A DNA stretch of 26,514 nucleotides from the NCBI GenBank assembly GCA_964601895.1, contig CAZROT010000019.1:1-26514 (forward strand), given 5' to 3'. The notes beneath the pieces are model-generated. The model was not told the origin of the DNA. It worked only from the letters and a program-made list of their open reading frames with translations, and searched no databases. This document shows, one piece after another, positions 1 through 8,900 of the stretch; positions within the stretch are counted from its first letter, which is position 1; every line of letters begins with the position of its first letter. Source of the DNA: CAZROT01 sp964601895. GTDB taxonomy: Bacteria > Pseudomonadota > Gammaproteobacteria > Enterobacterales > Enterobacteriaceae. The position numbers and the translations under genes were made by a program.

Positions 1-51
1 AGGGAAACGGATTAATTTAATAACTTAAACCTGTAGGAAAAAGGGGGGACT

Positions 52-367
52 TACACTGGCAATATCAGATGAAACAGTATCAACATCTGTTACATGAGAA
101 GGGGGTAACACAAAGTATGTCCAGAAAAGGAAATTGCCTTGACAATGCAGTAATAGAGAACTTCTTCGGAATCGTAAAATCAGAATTGTTTTATCTGAAA
201 AAATATGATTCTATTTTTCAATTGAAAAAAGAAATAAAGGAATATATAAACTATTACAACAACGATAGAATAAAGCTCAATCTGAATGGAATGAGCCCGA
301 TACAATACCGGACTCATCATTATCGAAATTAATCTTTTAATTTGTCTAAACTTTTGGGTTCAGTGTA
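52..367 (+). mobile_element. IS3-family (IS150-like) element remnant with right end
   Basis: The segment holds the C-terminal third of an IS3-family transposase followed by a 27-bp end (341-367) that reads as the right terminal repeat: its reverse complement begins TACACTGAACCCAAAAG. The left side starts with TACACTG at 52-58, the same 7 bases as the reverse complement of the right tip, and then jumps directly into the transposase tail. Either this is an internal-deletion derivative that kept a few bases of its left end, or the match is chance and the element is simply 5'-truncated. No matching target duplication is visible (ACT on the left, GTG on the right). It lies 22 bp past the end of the lipoprotein gene of the Rhs operon. 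Confidence 0.65.
54..332 (+). pseudogene. IS3-family transposase OrfB, C-terminal fragment
   Basis: The last part of the DDE integrase domain of an IS150-type transposase. The reading frame is open from about 54 (HWQYQ) through 332. It shows the typical tail WQYQMKQYQ, then SMSRKGNCLDNAVIENFFG, which carries the final catalytic Glu in the NAVIE motif, and the closing INYYNNDRIKLNLNGMSP block that marks the end of these proteins. The first two catalytic aspartates and the helix-turn-helix OrfA are absent, so it cannot be active alone. An ATG at 69 lies inside the domain and is not a real start. Family assignment is confident; the exact IS is not identified. Confidence 0.85.
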
Positions 368-388
368 GTGCCGGGCTTATCTGTTTGC

Positions 389-823
389 TCAATAACTCAT
401 TTTGTTTCGAAGTTCAGAAAGCCGATTATAAATTAAATCGTAAAAGGATAATTGTATGTAAGGTATCTGGTAATATCGCAATTTATTAGTTGCTGTATCA
501 GTTCTCATACAGGTTTCCTTTAATCTTGTATCCTGTAAAGACAATATATACAACATGGCTTCCTGGTTTGTAACCTTATTGACAATAAGCTTTCTGATTG
601 GTATAGGATTGTGCAGGTTAGGCCAATACTGACTTTGACGGTCTAAACATGGATTAAATACAAATGAAGGTACAGGGTCGCCGTCTCTCATAACATTAAT
701 TGAGTCAGCACAGTTTTTTATAAACTGCCTGGTATCTTCTTTAAAAGCAACCGGCTGTGTTGTTTTACATGAAGTAAATACAACCAATAGAACAACAGCT
801 ATTAAAAATATTTGGCTACGCAT
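389..823 (-). CDS. Small lipoprotein, candidate immunity protein for the Rhs toxin
   Basis: A 144-residue protein whose first 19 residues form a lipoprotein signal: charged start, hydrophobic run IFLIAVVLLVV, then the lipobox FTSC with Cys19 as the acylation site. It should therefore be anchored in the periplasm or outer membrane. The remaining 125 residues match no family I know. Its ATG lies 3 bp after the stop codon of the upstream rhs gene, so the two are probably translationally coupled. That is the usual place for the immunity gene of a polymorphic toxin, and a periplasmic lipoprotein would suit a toxin acting in the envelope. The immunity role is inferred from position only. The gene is AT-rich like the toxin tip and unlike the body of rhs, so tip and lipoprotein may have arrived together. 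Confidence 0.75.
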   Translation of the reverse strand: MRSQIFLIAVVLLVVFTSCKTTQPVAFKEDTRQFIKNCADSINVMRDGDPVPSFVFNPCLDRQSQYWPNLHNPIPIRKLIVNKVTNQEAMLYILSLQDTRLKETCMRTDTATNKLRYYQIPYIQLSFYDLIYNRLSELRNKMSY

Positions 824-826
824 AAT

Positions 827-3800
827 TTAATCTTCTAAAACTTTTCCTTTGTATTTGACTTTGCCACTGGAATAAGGAAGCTCCTTAACGCCCATCGTTT
901 GTTTAGCTCGATTATCAGCATCGTCTTCTAACGCATAATCATCTTTATTCAATGTCGTTGTAATATTTTTCATTTTACCAGTAACCTGTGCCACTACTTT
1001 ACTCATAGCCCCGTTTTCTCCCTCCATTAACTTAGTAAACTCTTTTCCTTTCTTCTCTGTATATTTCTGAATATCTTTTTCCGAAGCTCCATTCTTTTTC
1101 ATGTTGTCAACTTCACCATTTACAGACTTATCCCAATCCCCTTTAATGTTATTTAAGATTACATCACCTTGACCTTTATATGTAGTTGAGTTTTTACCGT
1201 CAAGTTTTATATCAATACTGATTTCAGCTTTTGCAGCATCAATAAACTGTCCCACATGTCCATCTTCATGAGCTTTTGTTTGTCCATATAATCCAGGGTT
1301 TTCAGTTTCAAGAGGGCCAGTACCATTAGGAGCAAACGCCCTGGTAAAACTTACATCAACAGGAACATGAATATCGTAAGACTTTGTTTCAGTATTATAC
1401 ACCGCTTTAGTACCCATATAATAAGGGTCTGTATGAGCAAGACCTCCAACAAATTGAGGCTCGGGAAGATTGTATCGGTAGCTTGTAACTGGCTTTATAT
1501 CGTTACCATCATAATCGACAAAATAAATCGGATTGTTTATTGCATATGCGTACGGAGTGTAAGAGTAATATTTTTCAACTTTATTATCTATTGCATGCCA
1601 CCTTCCAATCTGCGGGTCATACATTCTTGCTCCGTAATCGTACCACTCTAATCCGCTTCCATCACTAAATTCTTTTTCTTGCTTCTCCTTTCCATTAAAC
1701 AGGAACTTATTACCAGGCTTTCCAAACGATAATGCTTCCGAACTAATTCCAGAAAGTTTACCGCCGAAGGGATAATAATGCGTCTCCTCCAGCACCGGCC
1801 CCCGGGTATGCGTCACCTGCAAGTTGTCAAAGAACACATCAATGTTGGTTGCTTCATTGCTGGTATAAATATACAAATAACCGTTTTTGGCAATCGTTAA
1901 ATTATTCCGCACATGAAGAGTGGTAGCACCACTGTTGCCCACCTGCTCAAATCCCCCGGAATAATACTTAAACTGTTCATCAAACAATATCCAGTTGATA
2001 TATGCTTTGGGCTTGCTGCCGCTGGTGGTTTGCGTGGCCATAAAGCTCGTCAGCCCGGCATTCAGCCCGCTGCTGCTGTTTTGCAATTGCAATTGTGTGG
2101 CTTTGCCCCCGCTTGCATTGGCCAGCCCCGTCGTTAAAATGCTGAACAGATCATTCAGCACATTGGCGCTGCTGTTGGTAGCGCTGCTGCCACTCCAGCC
2201 GCTGGCCACCCTGATATTGTAGCTATCGCCGGCCATTACTTTTAGTATTGTATTCGGCCCTATCTTCTGCACACCGCTTGCATTTTTGATCCGGGCCACT
2301 TTGCTGTTGCTGCTATACAGCGGGTCGCTGAACCAGGTGGGTTTGTTGAATTGGGTATTGCTGAGGTTGCCGTAATATTTGCTTTCATTGGCAATGCTAC
2401 CATCCTCCAGCGTAGCAGCGGGATACTGATCCTGCTGCTGCTCCGTGGTCAGCACCATCCGCACATTGCCCAAATGGTCTTTGAGCATATAGTCATACTG
2501 AAGAGTGTTGTTCTCTTGTTTAAAGCGTATCCTTCCTTCTTCATGCCCGATGAACTGTAAACGGTCGGTGTATTGCAATGAACTCAGCGAACTGTTGCTG
2601 TAAGCCTTGCTTTCAAACACAGCGCCGCCGGTATAAGTGGTGGTGCTGGTGATATTGCTGGTATAGTTTGTGCCATTGTGCAGCACGGTGGCGCTGTTTT
2701 CTGTGGTCACTTTTCTCAGTTTGTTGCCGGCAGCATCATAGGTGTAGCTGATGGTGCCTTTGCCGGTCACCGTTATCACAGAAGGAAGGTTCAGGTGGTT
2801 GTAGCTGATGCTGCTGATGGCTTTGTTGTTATCGAGGGTTAGATTTCCGTTCACATCATAGCTGTAATCCGTAATGGCATCAAAGGAGCTTTGCGAACTG
2901 GAAGGAGTGAGTGCTGCTTTGGCTGCCTGCTGCGAATGGGTGGCAGCGGTGCGGAAATCGCCCAACTGGGTTGCTGCATCATTCAAAAAATCAGTAACGC
3001 TTTTCAGCCTGTTGCTGTTGGCCAAGTAGGTGTAGCGCAGGTGGTCAATGGGGGTGCTGGTGCTGCCGCCCAGCTTCCAGCCATATTGTGTCATGGCTTT
3101 GATATTGCCATTGGCATCATAGGCAGTGAGGGGGTCAGCGCCATCGCCCATCTGCATGCTGTAGTTCATGCTGGTATTGTTCCATGACGATACCCCGTTG
3201 TCCTGCTCAAACTGGCCTTTGAGCAGCCGGTTGGCGGCATCATAGCTGAAATCATATTTGCGGCGCACATCATCACCATCGCTTTTCCAGGTCATGCCAG
3301 TGATATTGCCGTTAAATTGGGCAGCCGTAAAGTTTCGGCCGCTGCTGTTGCTGAGCTTGTCATAGCCCAGCTCAAATCCAAAGCGGGTGGTTCCCGACTG
3401 TCCTGCATTTTGCAGGTAGCCCCGGTTCATCCCCAGCATCCAGCCCCGGATATTGTAATCAACAACGAGGGTTTCCAGCCCGGCCCCGCTGTTGTGGGCT
3501 GGCGCCAGTTTCTTTTCCTTCATTTGCCCCAATGCATCGTATTTCTGTTCACTAACATTGGTATAGCTCCCCTGCATGGCCCCGCTGTTTACATTCGTGT
3601 TGCTTACTTTCTTTTCTGTTTTTGTCAGCCTGCCGAGGTTGTCGTAGGTAAGTTTAGTAACCGTTACAGTAGTTTGCGCAGGGCTGCCTGCTTTTTCCTG
3701 TTTTTGCACCGTCGCCAAGGGCAGGCCTGCCCAATTGTACTGGGTGGTTGCCACATCCACACCTCCGGTGATATTGCTGCTTTGCACTTGTATCACCCTC

Positions 3801-5323
3801 CCTTTGTCGTCATAGAGCATTACGGAATTGATAAAAGTGGAAGTACCGAGGATGCGGGTCTGTGTCCACGTGGGCATACCCTTTACCGCCGTGCTTTGTG
3901 CCGGCAGTTGCGGGTAGGGATAAAGATCATTGTTGGTGACGTCAAAATGGCTGTTCCAGGTGCTGATATAGGAAGAGCTGAGCCCGGAAGGAAGACCCGT
4001 GTAATCATCATACTTTGTTTTGGTAAGCATCTCCCAGCCCGAGCCGGGCAGCGAGCTTTCATTGAAGGGATAAAAATAATTGCTGCTGTTTTTGGCCTGG
4101 TTGCTGTGCCAGACCTGGTCGTTGCTGCTGTTCCAAAGGCCTGTTTGCACCGGGCGGTTCAGCTCATCGTAAATAGTGACCATCCATCTTGCAGGGCTGC
4201 CGGTTTTCAGTTTGCTGTCCTGTGTCATCACCAGCCGGTCCCTTTTGTCATAGACCATATAGACCGGGTCGGCCCCCGGCACTTTTTTCATGGTCATCCG
4301 GTTTCTTTCATCATATTCATAGCGGAAGCATTGTTCGGTCAATAATACTCCGCCGGAATAACTAAGGTTCCAACTGTTGGCTGCTAATGTTTCTACCCCT
4401 GCAGGTTGTATCACACAGCGCAGGTTGTTCAGGTCATCATATATATAGTAGGTATTCAGCCAGCCAGTGTGGCTGCTGCCGTTGCCAATATCGGCTGTTG
4501 CGGTCAGTTGCACTTTTTTCAGGATCACTTTTCCTTCTTTGTCTTTGAATTCAATAACCTGTTTGCCGTGTTCATCCACCGACACATTTTTGAAAAGTTC
4601 ACCTGCAGGGTAGGCGCCGGGACTTGTATAACTGCCAAAAGTGCCGCTGCTGCCATTGGTCACATTCCATATCCTTACAGCATCAGTTGGGGTATTGATC
4701 CAATATTTTGCTTCCACACCCCGGTTGCCGCCCACCCAACTGCTGCCCGGGGCCAGCGATTTTTGCACCCGGTTGAGCGGCGAGGTTTCAAACTCAGTTT
4801 TGCCATAGGCCCAGTTCAGGTTGTTGCCACCGATATTATGCTCCCCGCTTTGGCCGTTTAGCTGTGTGTTGTAAAATGCCACCTGTTGCTGAAAGGGGTT
4901 CATCTTAAACAGCCCGTCGCTGATGGAGCTGTTGCCACCCGTGTTGTTGGCTGCAAAGGGTAAATATTTATACTGTTCTCTGCCATATTCATCATAAACA
5001 GTGGCACTGAGCATATCCACCGGGCTGTTGCCGGTGATCATGGAGCCTTGTTTTACCACAGCCTGCAAGGGGCGGCCCAGACCGTCAAAATATTGCGTGG
5101 CCATCCGGGCTTGTTGTAGGGTTGATGTTACAGATAAATTGTTGCTTTCTGTCGTTGGCTTCACGGCATCCCAGGTGCGGACATAATTGATCTTGATGCC
5201 GCCGCCGTAAGCTGCCGGTGGCGTTACCGGCGTTTGTGACCAAACAAATAAGGCCGGCCACATGAGCAGGAACAAAACTGCAGAATGCTTAACTATTTGC
5301 TTCATCATATACCTGGTGATCAT
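827..5323 (-). CDS. Secreted Rhs-repeat protein with variable C-terminal metallopeptidase-like toxin tip
   Basis: A 1498-residue protein with a signal peptide (MKQIVKHSAVLFLLMWPALFVWSQ; Met7 is an alternative start). The N-terminal part has the DUF6443-type opening NYVRTW...YFDGLGRPLQ found in Bacteroidota Rhs proteins. It is followed by many YD repeats (YDELNRPVQ, YDNLGRLTK, YDANGNIK, YDAAGNKLRK) that in this family build a closed shell around the toxin. The Rhs core is at residues 1179-1274 (HYYPFGGKL, YDYGARMYDPQIGRW, YAINNPIYFVDYDGN). The 224 residues beyond it are a variable tip carrying HEDGH at 1352-1356, an HExxH zinc-protease signature reminiscent of DUF922-type proteases. At the end of the core the usual DPDG is DYDG. 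DNA of the core and tip (about 827-1790) is visibly richer in A+T than the rest. It is the fourth gene of a five-gene operon. Toxicity and target are inferred. Confidence 0.9.
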   Translation of the reverse strand: MITRYMMKQIVKHSAVLFLLMWPALFVWSQTPVTPPAAYGGGIKINYVRTWDAVKPTTESNNLSVTSTLQQARMATQYFDGLGRPLQAVVKQGSMITGNSPVDMLSATVYDEYGREQYKYLPFAANNTGGNSSISDGLFKMNPFQQQVAFYNTQLNGQSGEHNIGGNNLNWAYGKTEFETSPLNRVQKSLAPGSSWVGGNRGVEAKYWINTPTDAVRIWNVTNGSSGTFGSYTSPGAYPAGELFKNVSVDEHGKQVIEFKDKEGKVILKKVQLTATADIGNGSSHTGWLNTYYIYDDLNNLRCVIQPAGVETLAANSWNLSYSGGVLLTEQCFRYEYDERNRMTMKKVPGADPVYMVYDKRDRLVMTQDSKLKTGSPARWMVTIYDELNRPVQTGLWNSSNDQVWHSNQAKNSSNYFYPFNESSLPGSGWEMLTKTKYDDYTGLPSGLSSSYISTWNSHFDVTNNDLYPYPQLPAQSTAVKGMPTWTQTRILGTSTFINSVMLYDDKGRVIQVQSSNITGGVDVATTQYNWAGLPLATVQKQEKAGSPAQTTVTVTKLTYDNLGRLTKTEKKVSNTNVNSGAMQGSYTNVSEQKYDALGQMKEKKLAPAHNSGAGLETLVVDYNIRGWMLGMNRGYLQNAGQSGTTRFGFELGYDKLSNSSGRNFTAAQFNGNITGMTWKSDGDDVRRKYDFSYDAANRLLKGQFEQDNGVSSWNNTSMNYSMQMGDGADPLTAYDANGNIKAMTQYGWKLGGSTSTPIDHLRYTYLANSNRLKSVTDFLNDAATQLGDFRTAATHSQQAAKAALTPSSSQSSFDAITDYSYDVNGNLTLDNNKAISSISYNHLNLPSVITVTGKGTISYTYDAAGNKLRKVTTENSATVLHNGTNYTSNITSTTTYTGGAVFESKAYSNSSLSSLQYTDRLQFIGHEEGRIRFKQENNTLQYDYMLKDHLGNVRMVLTTEQQQDQYPAATLEDGSIANESKYYGNLSNTQFNKPTWFSDPLYSSNSKVARIKNASGVQKIGPNTILKVMAGDSYNIRVASGWSGSSATNSSANVLNDLFSILTTGLANASGGKATQLQLQNSSSGLNAGLTSFMATQTTSGSKPKAYINWILFDEQFKYYSGGFEQVGNSGATTLHVRNNLTIAKNGYLYIYTSNEATNIDVFFDNLQVTHTRGPVLEETHYYPFGGKLSGISSEALSFGKPGNKFLFNGKEKQEKEFSDGSGLEWYDYGARMYDPQIGRWHAIDNKVEKYYSYTPYAYAINNPIYFVDYDGNDIKPVTSYRYNLPEPQFVGGLAHTDPYYMGTKAVYNTETKSYDIHVPVDVSFTRAFAPNGTGPLETENPGLYGQTKAHEDGHVGQFIDAAKAEISIDIKLDGKNSTTYKGQGDVILNNIKGDWDKSVNGEVDNMKKNGASEKDIQKYTEKKGKEFTKLMEGENGAMSKVVAQVTGKMKNITTTLNKDDYALEDDADNRAKQTMGVKELPYSSGKVKYKGKVLED

Positions 5324-5362
5324 ATTGAATCATTTAACAAGTAATAAGTATCTGCCCGGCCT

Positions 5363-5908
5363 TTATTGAGCCTGCAGTGATATTTGTACAGACCGGCCGG
5401 TGATCTTTGCACGGGGGCTGAGCACACTGAAAAGCTTTCCCTGCGCCGTGGTAATAAATTTGCTGCCCGGCCCTTCCACATCATTATCAAAGCCCCCGTT
5501 TTGTGATTGGTGTGTCAGCCATTGAAACAAGGGATGCTGCAGCGAGCCCGATGTCTTCCTGGTATATACCCCGTCTGTCAGCAGGATATGGGCCCCAAGC
5601 TTGCTACGGTACCAATGCTGCAACTGGTCTTTCACCTGTGCTGAATACCCATCTTCAACAGAAGGCACGGCCACAACCACCAGTGCAGCGCTATGAGCAG
5701 CGGCGAGGGTATCCAGCGAATAGAGCAGTGAATCGGCTGATGCGCTTTGCTCAACCGGGAGGGTGATCACCATTACCTTTTTTCCTGCATAAGCCGAAAG
5801 CGGTTGTTGCTCCCCGCTATGTGTGGGCACAGAAAAATCGTAAACCACAGCCGATTGAAACAGGAAAGCTGCTATAAAGAATGAACCTGTTATGCGGATT
5901 ATTTTCAT
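5363..5908 (-). CDS. Exported thioredoxin-fold, glutathione-peroxidase-like protein without cysteines
   Basis: A 181-residue protein with an N-terminal hydrophobic export signal (MKIIRITGSFFIAAFLFQSA). It is followed by YDFSVPTHSGEQQPLSAYAGKKVMVITL, which follows the opening of glutathione peroxidases (YDF..., substrate loop, beta strand). Near the end, HPLFQWLTH and GSKFITTAQGKLFSVLSP follow the peroxidase blocks HPLYKWL and KFLIDRDGVV. The position where the family has its catalytic (seleno)cysteine reads ITLPVEQSASADS, and the protein contains no cysteine at all. It therefore cannot carry out thiol peroxidase chemistry and is more likely a structural or chaperone-like relative. It sits between two YD-repeat genes (21 bp and 39 bp gaps), which points to a role in their export or folding. 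The fold assignment is moderate; the function is unknown. Confidence 0.7.
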   Translation of the reverse strand: MKIIRITGSFFIAAFLFQSAVVYDFSVPTHSGEQQPLSAYAGKKVMVITLPVEQSASADSLLYSLDTLAAAHSAALVVVAVPSVEDGYSAQVKDQLQHWYRSKLGAHILLTDGVYTRKTSGSLQHPLFQWLTHQSQNGGFDNDVEGPGSKFITTAQGKLFSVLSPRAKITGRSVQISLQAQ

Positions 5909-5929
5909 AAGTTTTATTTTATGTTACAC

Positions 5930-8900
5930 TCAGAAATCGTATTCAATAGTGATATGATGACAATTATCTACAATAACATTATAAAAAGTACCTGTGTACT
6001 CCACCGACTGGTAGGTGCAACCAGTACCGATCAGCATCAGTAGTTCGAATCCGCCCTGGTTGGGTCTTGAGACCACAACCGTGTAGGTGCCGGGTGGCAC
6101 TGTACCCAGCGTTCCGGAACCGGAGCCCGGAATATTGAAATTGTAAACCTGCTGCGTAGTGTTATTGGTGTATTGCGCCGAGAAATTGGCAGTGTTGGCA
6201 ATATTGTTATATGTGATGGTTACCTGCGATGGCGGCGGGCAGGCCGTAGCATTATAGCCGCTGACCACCCATTGGGTTTGGTTGAATGTGGCGCTGCAGG
6301 GATTCATGTCTTTTTGCTCCTGTTCCTGGTAGCCGGTATTTTGTCCACCGCTTTGCTGGCAGCGAAGGGCCGTAGCGGTGTTTTGCCAGTTTGGGGTAGT
6401 ATTGGTACATGCTACGTCACAATTCTCAACCTGACCGGTGTAATTGTAGCAGATTCTTTTAAGGATATTGTTGTCTTGGTCACGGATAAGGGTGAGCCGG
6501 TTAAAATTATCATACTCATAAAAAATGCTGCGGTTGTTAAGATCAGTTTGAGAAGTAATACCCAAAAAGGGGTGGTAGGTGTAAGCCACAGTCTGTGCCA
6601 AAGGAAAATTATTTCGTATCTTATTTATTTCGGTTCTCAAAGCTGCATCTCCGGAAGGATTGTCAAGAACAGTTTGAGAAAGTACACTCATAGCCTGGGA
6701 GTGACTAATGCCTCTCACTTCCGCAACAGGATATTTCTTGTTGTATCCCCAGATATAGGAATGCAATACATCATTAGCCTTCTGTTGTTGCGTAAGATTT
6801 CCTTTATCATCATAACTGCTGAAGAGCAAGGCTGATTTAAATGCATTTGCAATTGTTGAATTTGAATTTTTGATAAGTATATTGTTGTTTCCGCTAACCC
6901 CGATAGATGAACCGGTTCCATAGGCAGAGAGGGTAAAAGGGGATGTTGTTTCCAGTCTGAAAACTTCCGCAGGGTAAGGATTGTTTTCTTTGTAGGTAAT
7001 GATGGTACTGTTAGTGACACGCTGATCCGAAAGCACATTGGTACTTGTGTTTCTTTTTTGCCGATAGCTGTATTCTTCAATGGGCAGATTTACGATATGC
7101 AGGTCTTTGAGCAGTTTGATACCAAGGGCTTCAGGCAAATAAGCAGAACCGGGAAAGCTATAATCCTGTGGATATTTTTTTACTGTAACAATTTCATCTT
7201 TTACGTTTGAGACACTGCTTGTTGTAGAAGTTTTAACCTGCGAAACCTGGTAGTGATTAGGATCGTAGGTATAGTTCATGGTGGTTTCAATGAATTTAGA
7301 AGGATCGCTTTGGTCGTATTGTCGTTCATTCGTATAATTCAGGGCCCAAAACTGCGGGATAATATCATAGGTAGTCAATGGCGCATTAGCCCACACGTTA
7401 GTACAGGAGCCTGTAATTATAAAATTCCTCCCCACCATATACCCTTTAGCCGTATTCAGGTTAGTTGAGATATATCCATAATTTACTTCTTTCGATAGAA
7501 CAAGCTGACCAGTATTCTTTGCGTAATATTTTGTAGATATTTCAGCGCCTCTTTGCCACTCTGAAGCTTCAACCGGGGCAAAAGGGAATAATGGATTAGG
7601 AGTTGAATTGGCATTATACCTATGCCACACTTCTCCGTTATTTTCCAAATCCTCAATCACATTCCAGTATCCCACATAACTGCCCTGGCTTGTTGCCAGT
7701 GGATAATTGGTTTTTGATTGCCGGACAAGATATACACATGTCCTGTCCAGGTAACATGGATTTCCCGGCGTCCCATCACCTAACCTGTTTTCTGCAGTAA
7801 GCACATATCCATACTCCGGGAAGTTTAATAAAACCCCACTGGATTGCGTTGGATCATAATCAGTTTCATAACGATATTTTCGAACCACAGGTTGAATACC
7901 GCCACCTGCCCTGTCCTCGAGTTGTTTAATACGAAGTCCTCCCACGGGTCTTTTTCCCATTTCTGAAAGAACAGGAATTTTGTTGTGGAGGTTGATGGAG
8001 AAGTTAAGATTTCCGGTATAACACCCGTTAAATGTAAACCTGAATTTATAGGTTCCTGCAGGAAGGCTGAGACTTACACCGTTTGTACCATCGGTAATTT
8101 CGGTATATGGAGTGCTTATGTTATTATCTTTTATTAAGTAGCAATGGAGGTTGACTTCATAATTACAATAACTGTTGGAGCTTGTAAGACCTGAAACAGT
8201 AAATTTTACATCAGCCCCCTGGGCGGGAACAGTGAAAGTGCCGGTTTCATAGGGTGAGGAAAGCGAAGTATATGCCTGGTTGAGCGAATAAGAATAATAT
8301 TCATCATAAGTGACCGGTGTAATTCTGCTGTCTGATGTTGTATTGGTTTCATAGGTGAACTCCGTTTCACCACCGGTAGGATACTGAATTTTCTTAAGAA
8401 TGCCTGCCTGCATGGTAGCTGGATTAGCATTCCTGTCGGCGCCATTGTAATTATATGTCAGCCCGGTATATGGATTTGTAAATTTAAAGCTGCTGATATA
8501 GCTTGTATTAGTTTTCCCGTTATAGTAACCCCAATGGTCAACTGATAAAGAATGCCTGTTAGGCACTTGCACGGATTCTTCATAGGTGAAAATAAATGGA
8601 GGTTTTGGACTATTGGTAGCTGACTTTTCCGTTACCGATGTCAGTTTTAAGCGTTTAGAATCCGGGTCCGGGCCGGAACCAAAATAGGAATAGGCCAGAT
8701 CATATTTTCTGATCAGGGTATTACTAGCCGAATAGATTTCTATTTGATCAAGACTTTTGTCGTCCCCGTTATATATATCTTGCCTGGAATTATTATAATT
8801 GAATTTTACATATCCTTCCGAAAAATCAATTCTTTTCAATCTAGGGGTATTAAATAAATTAGTGCCGCTGCAGGAGGGAGGGTCAGTGCTTAAACACTCG

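Noticed and set aside
3317..4345. Long plus-strand reading frame of 342 codons inside the rhs gene
   Set aside because: It lies fully antisense to the YD-repeat region, which has clear family motifs. Its product is cysteine- and histidine-rich without any domain, as expected from the reverse of repeated coding DNA.
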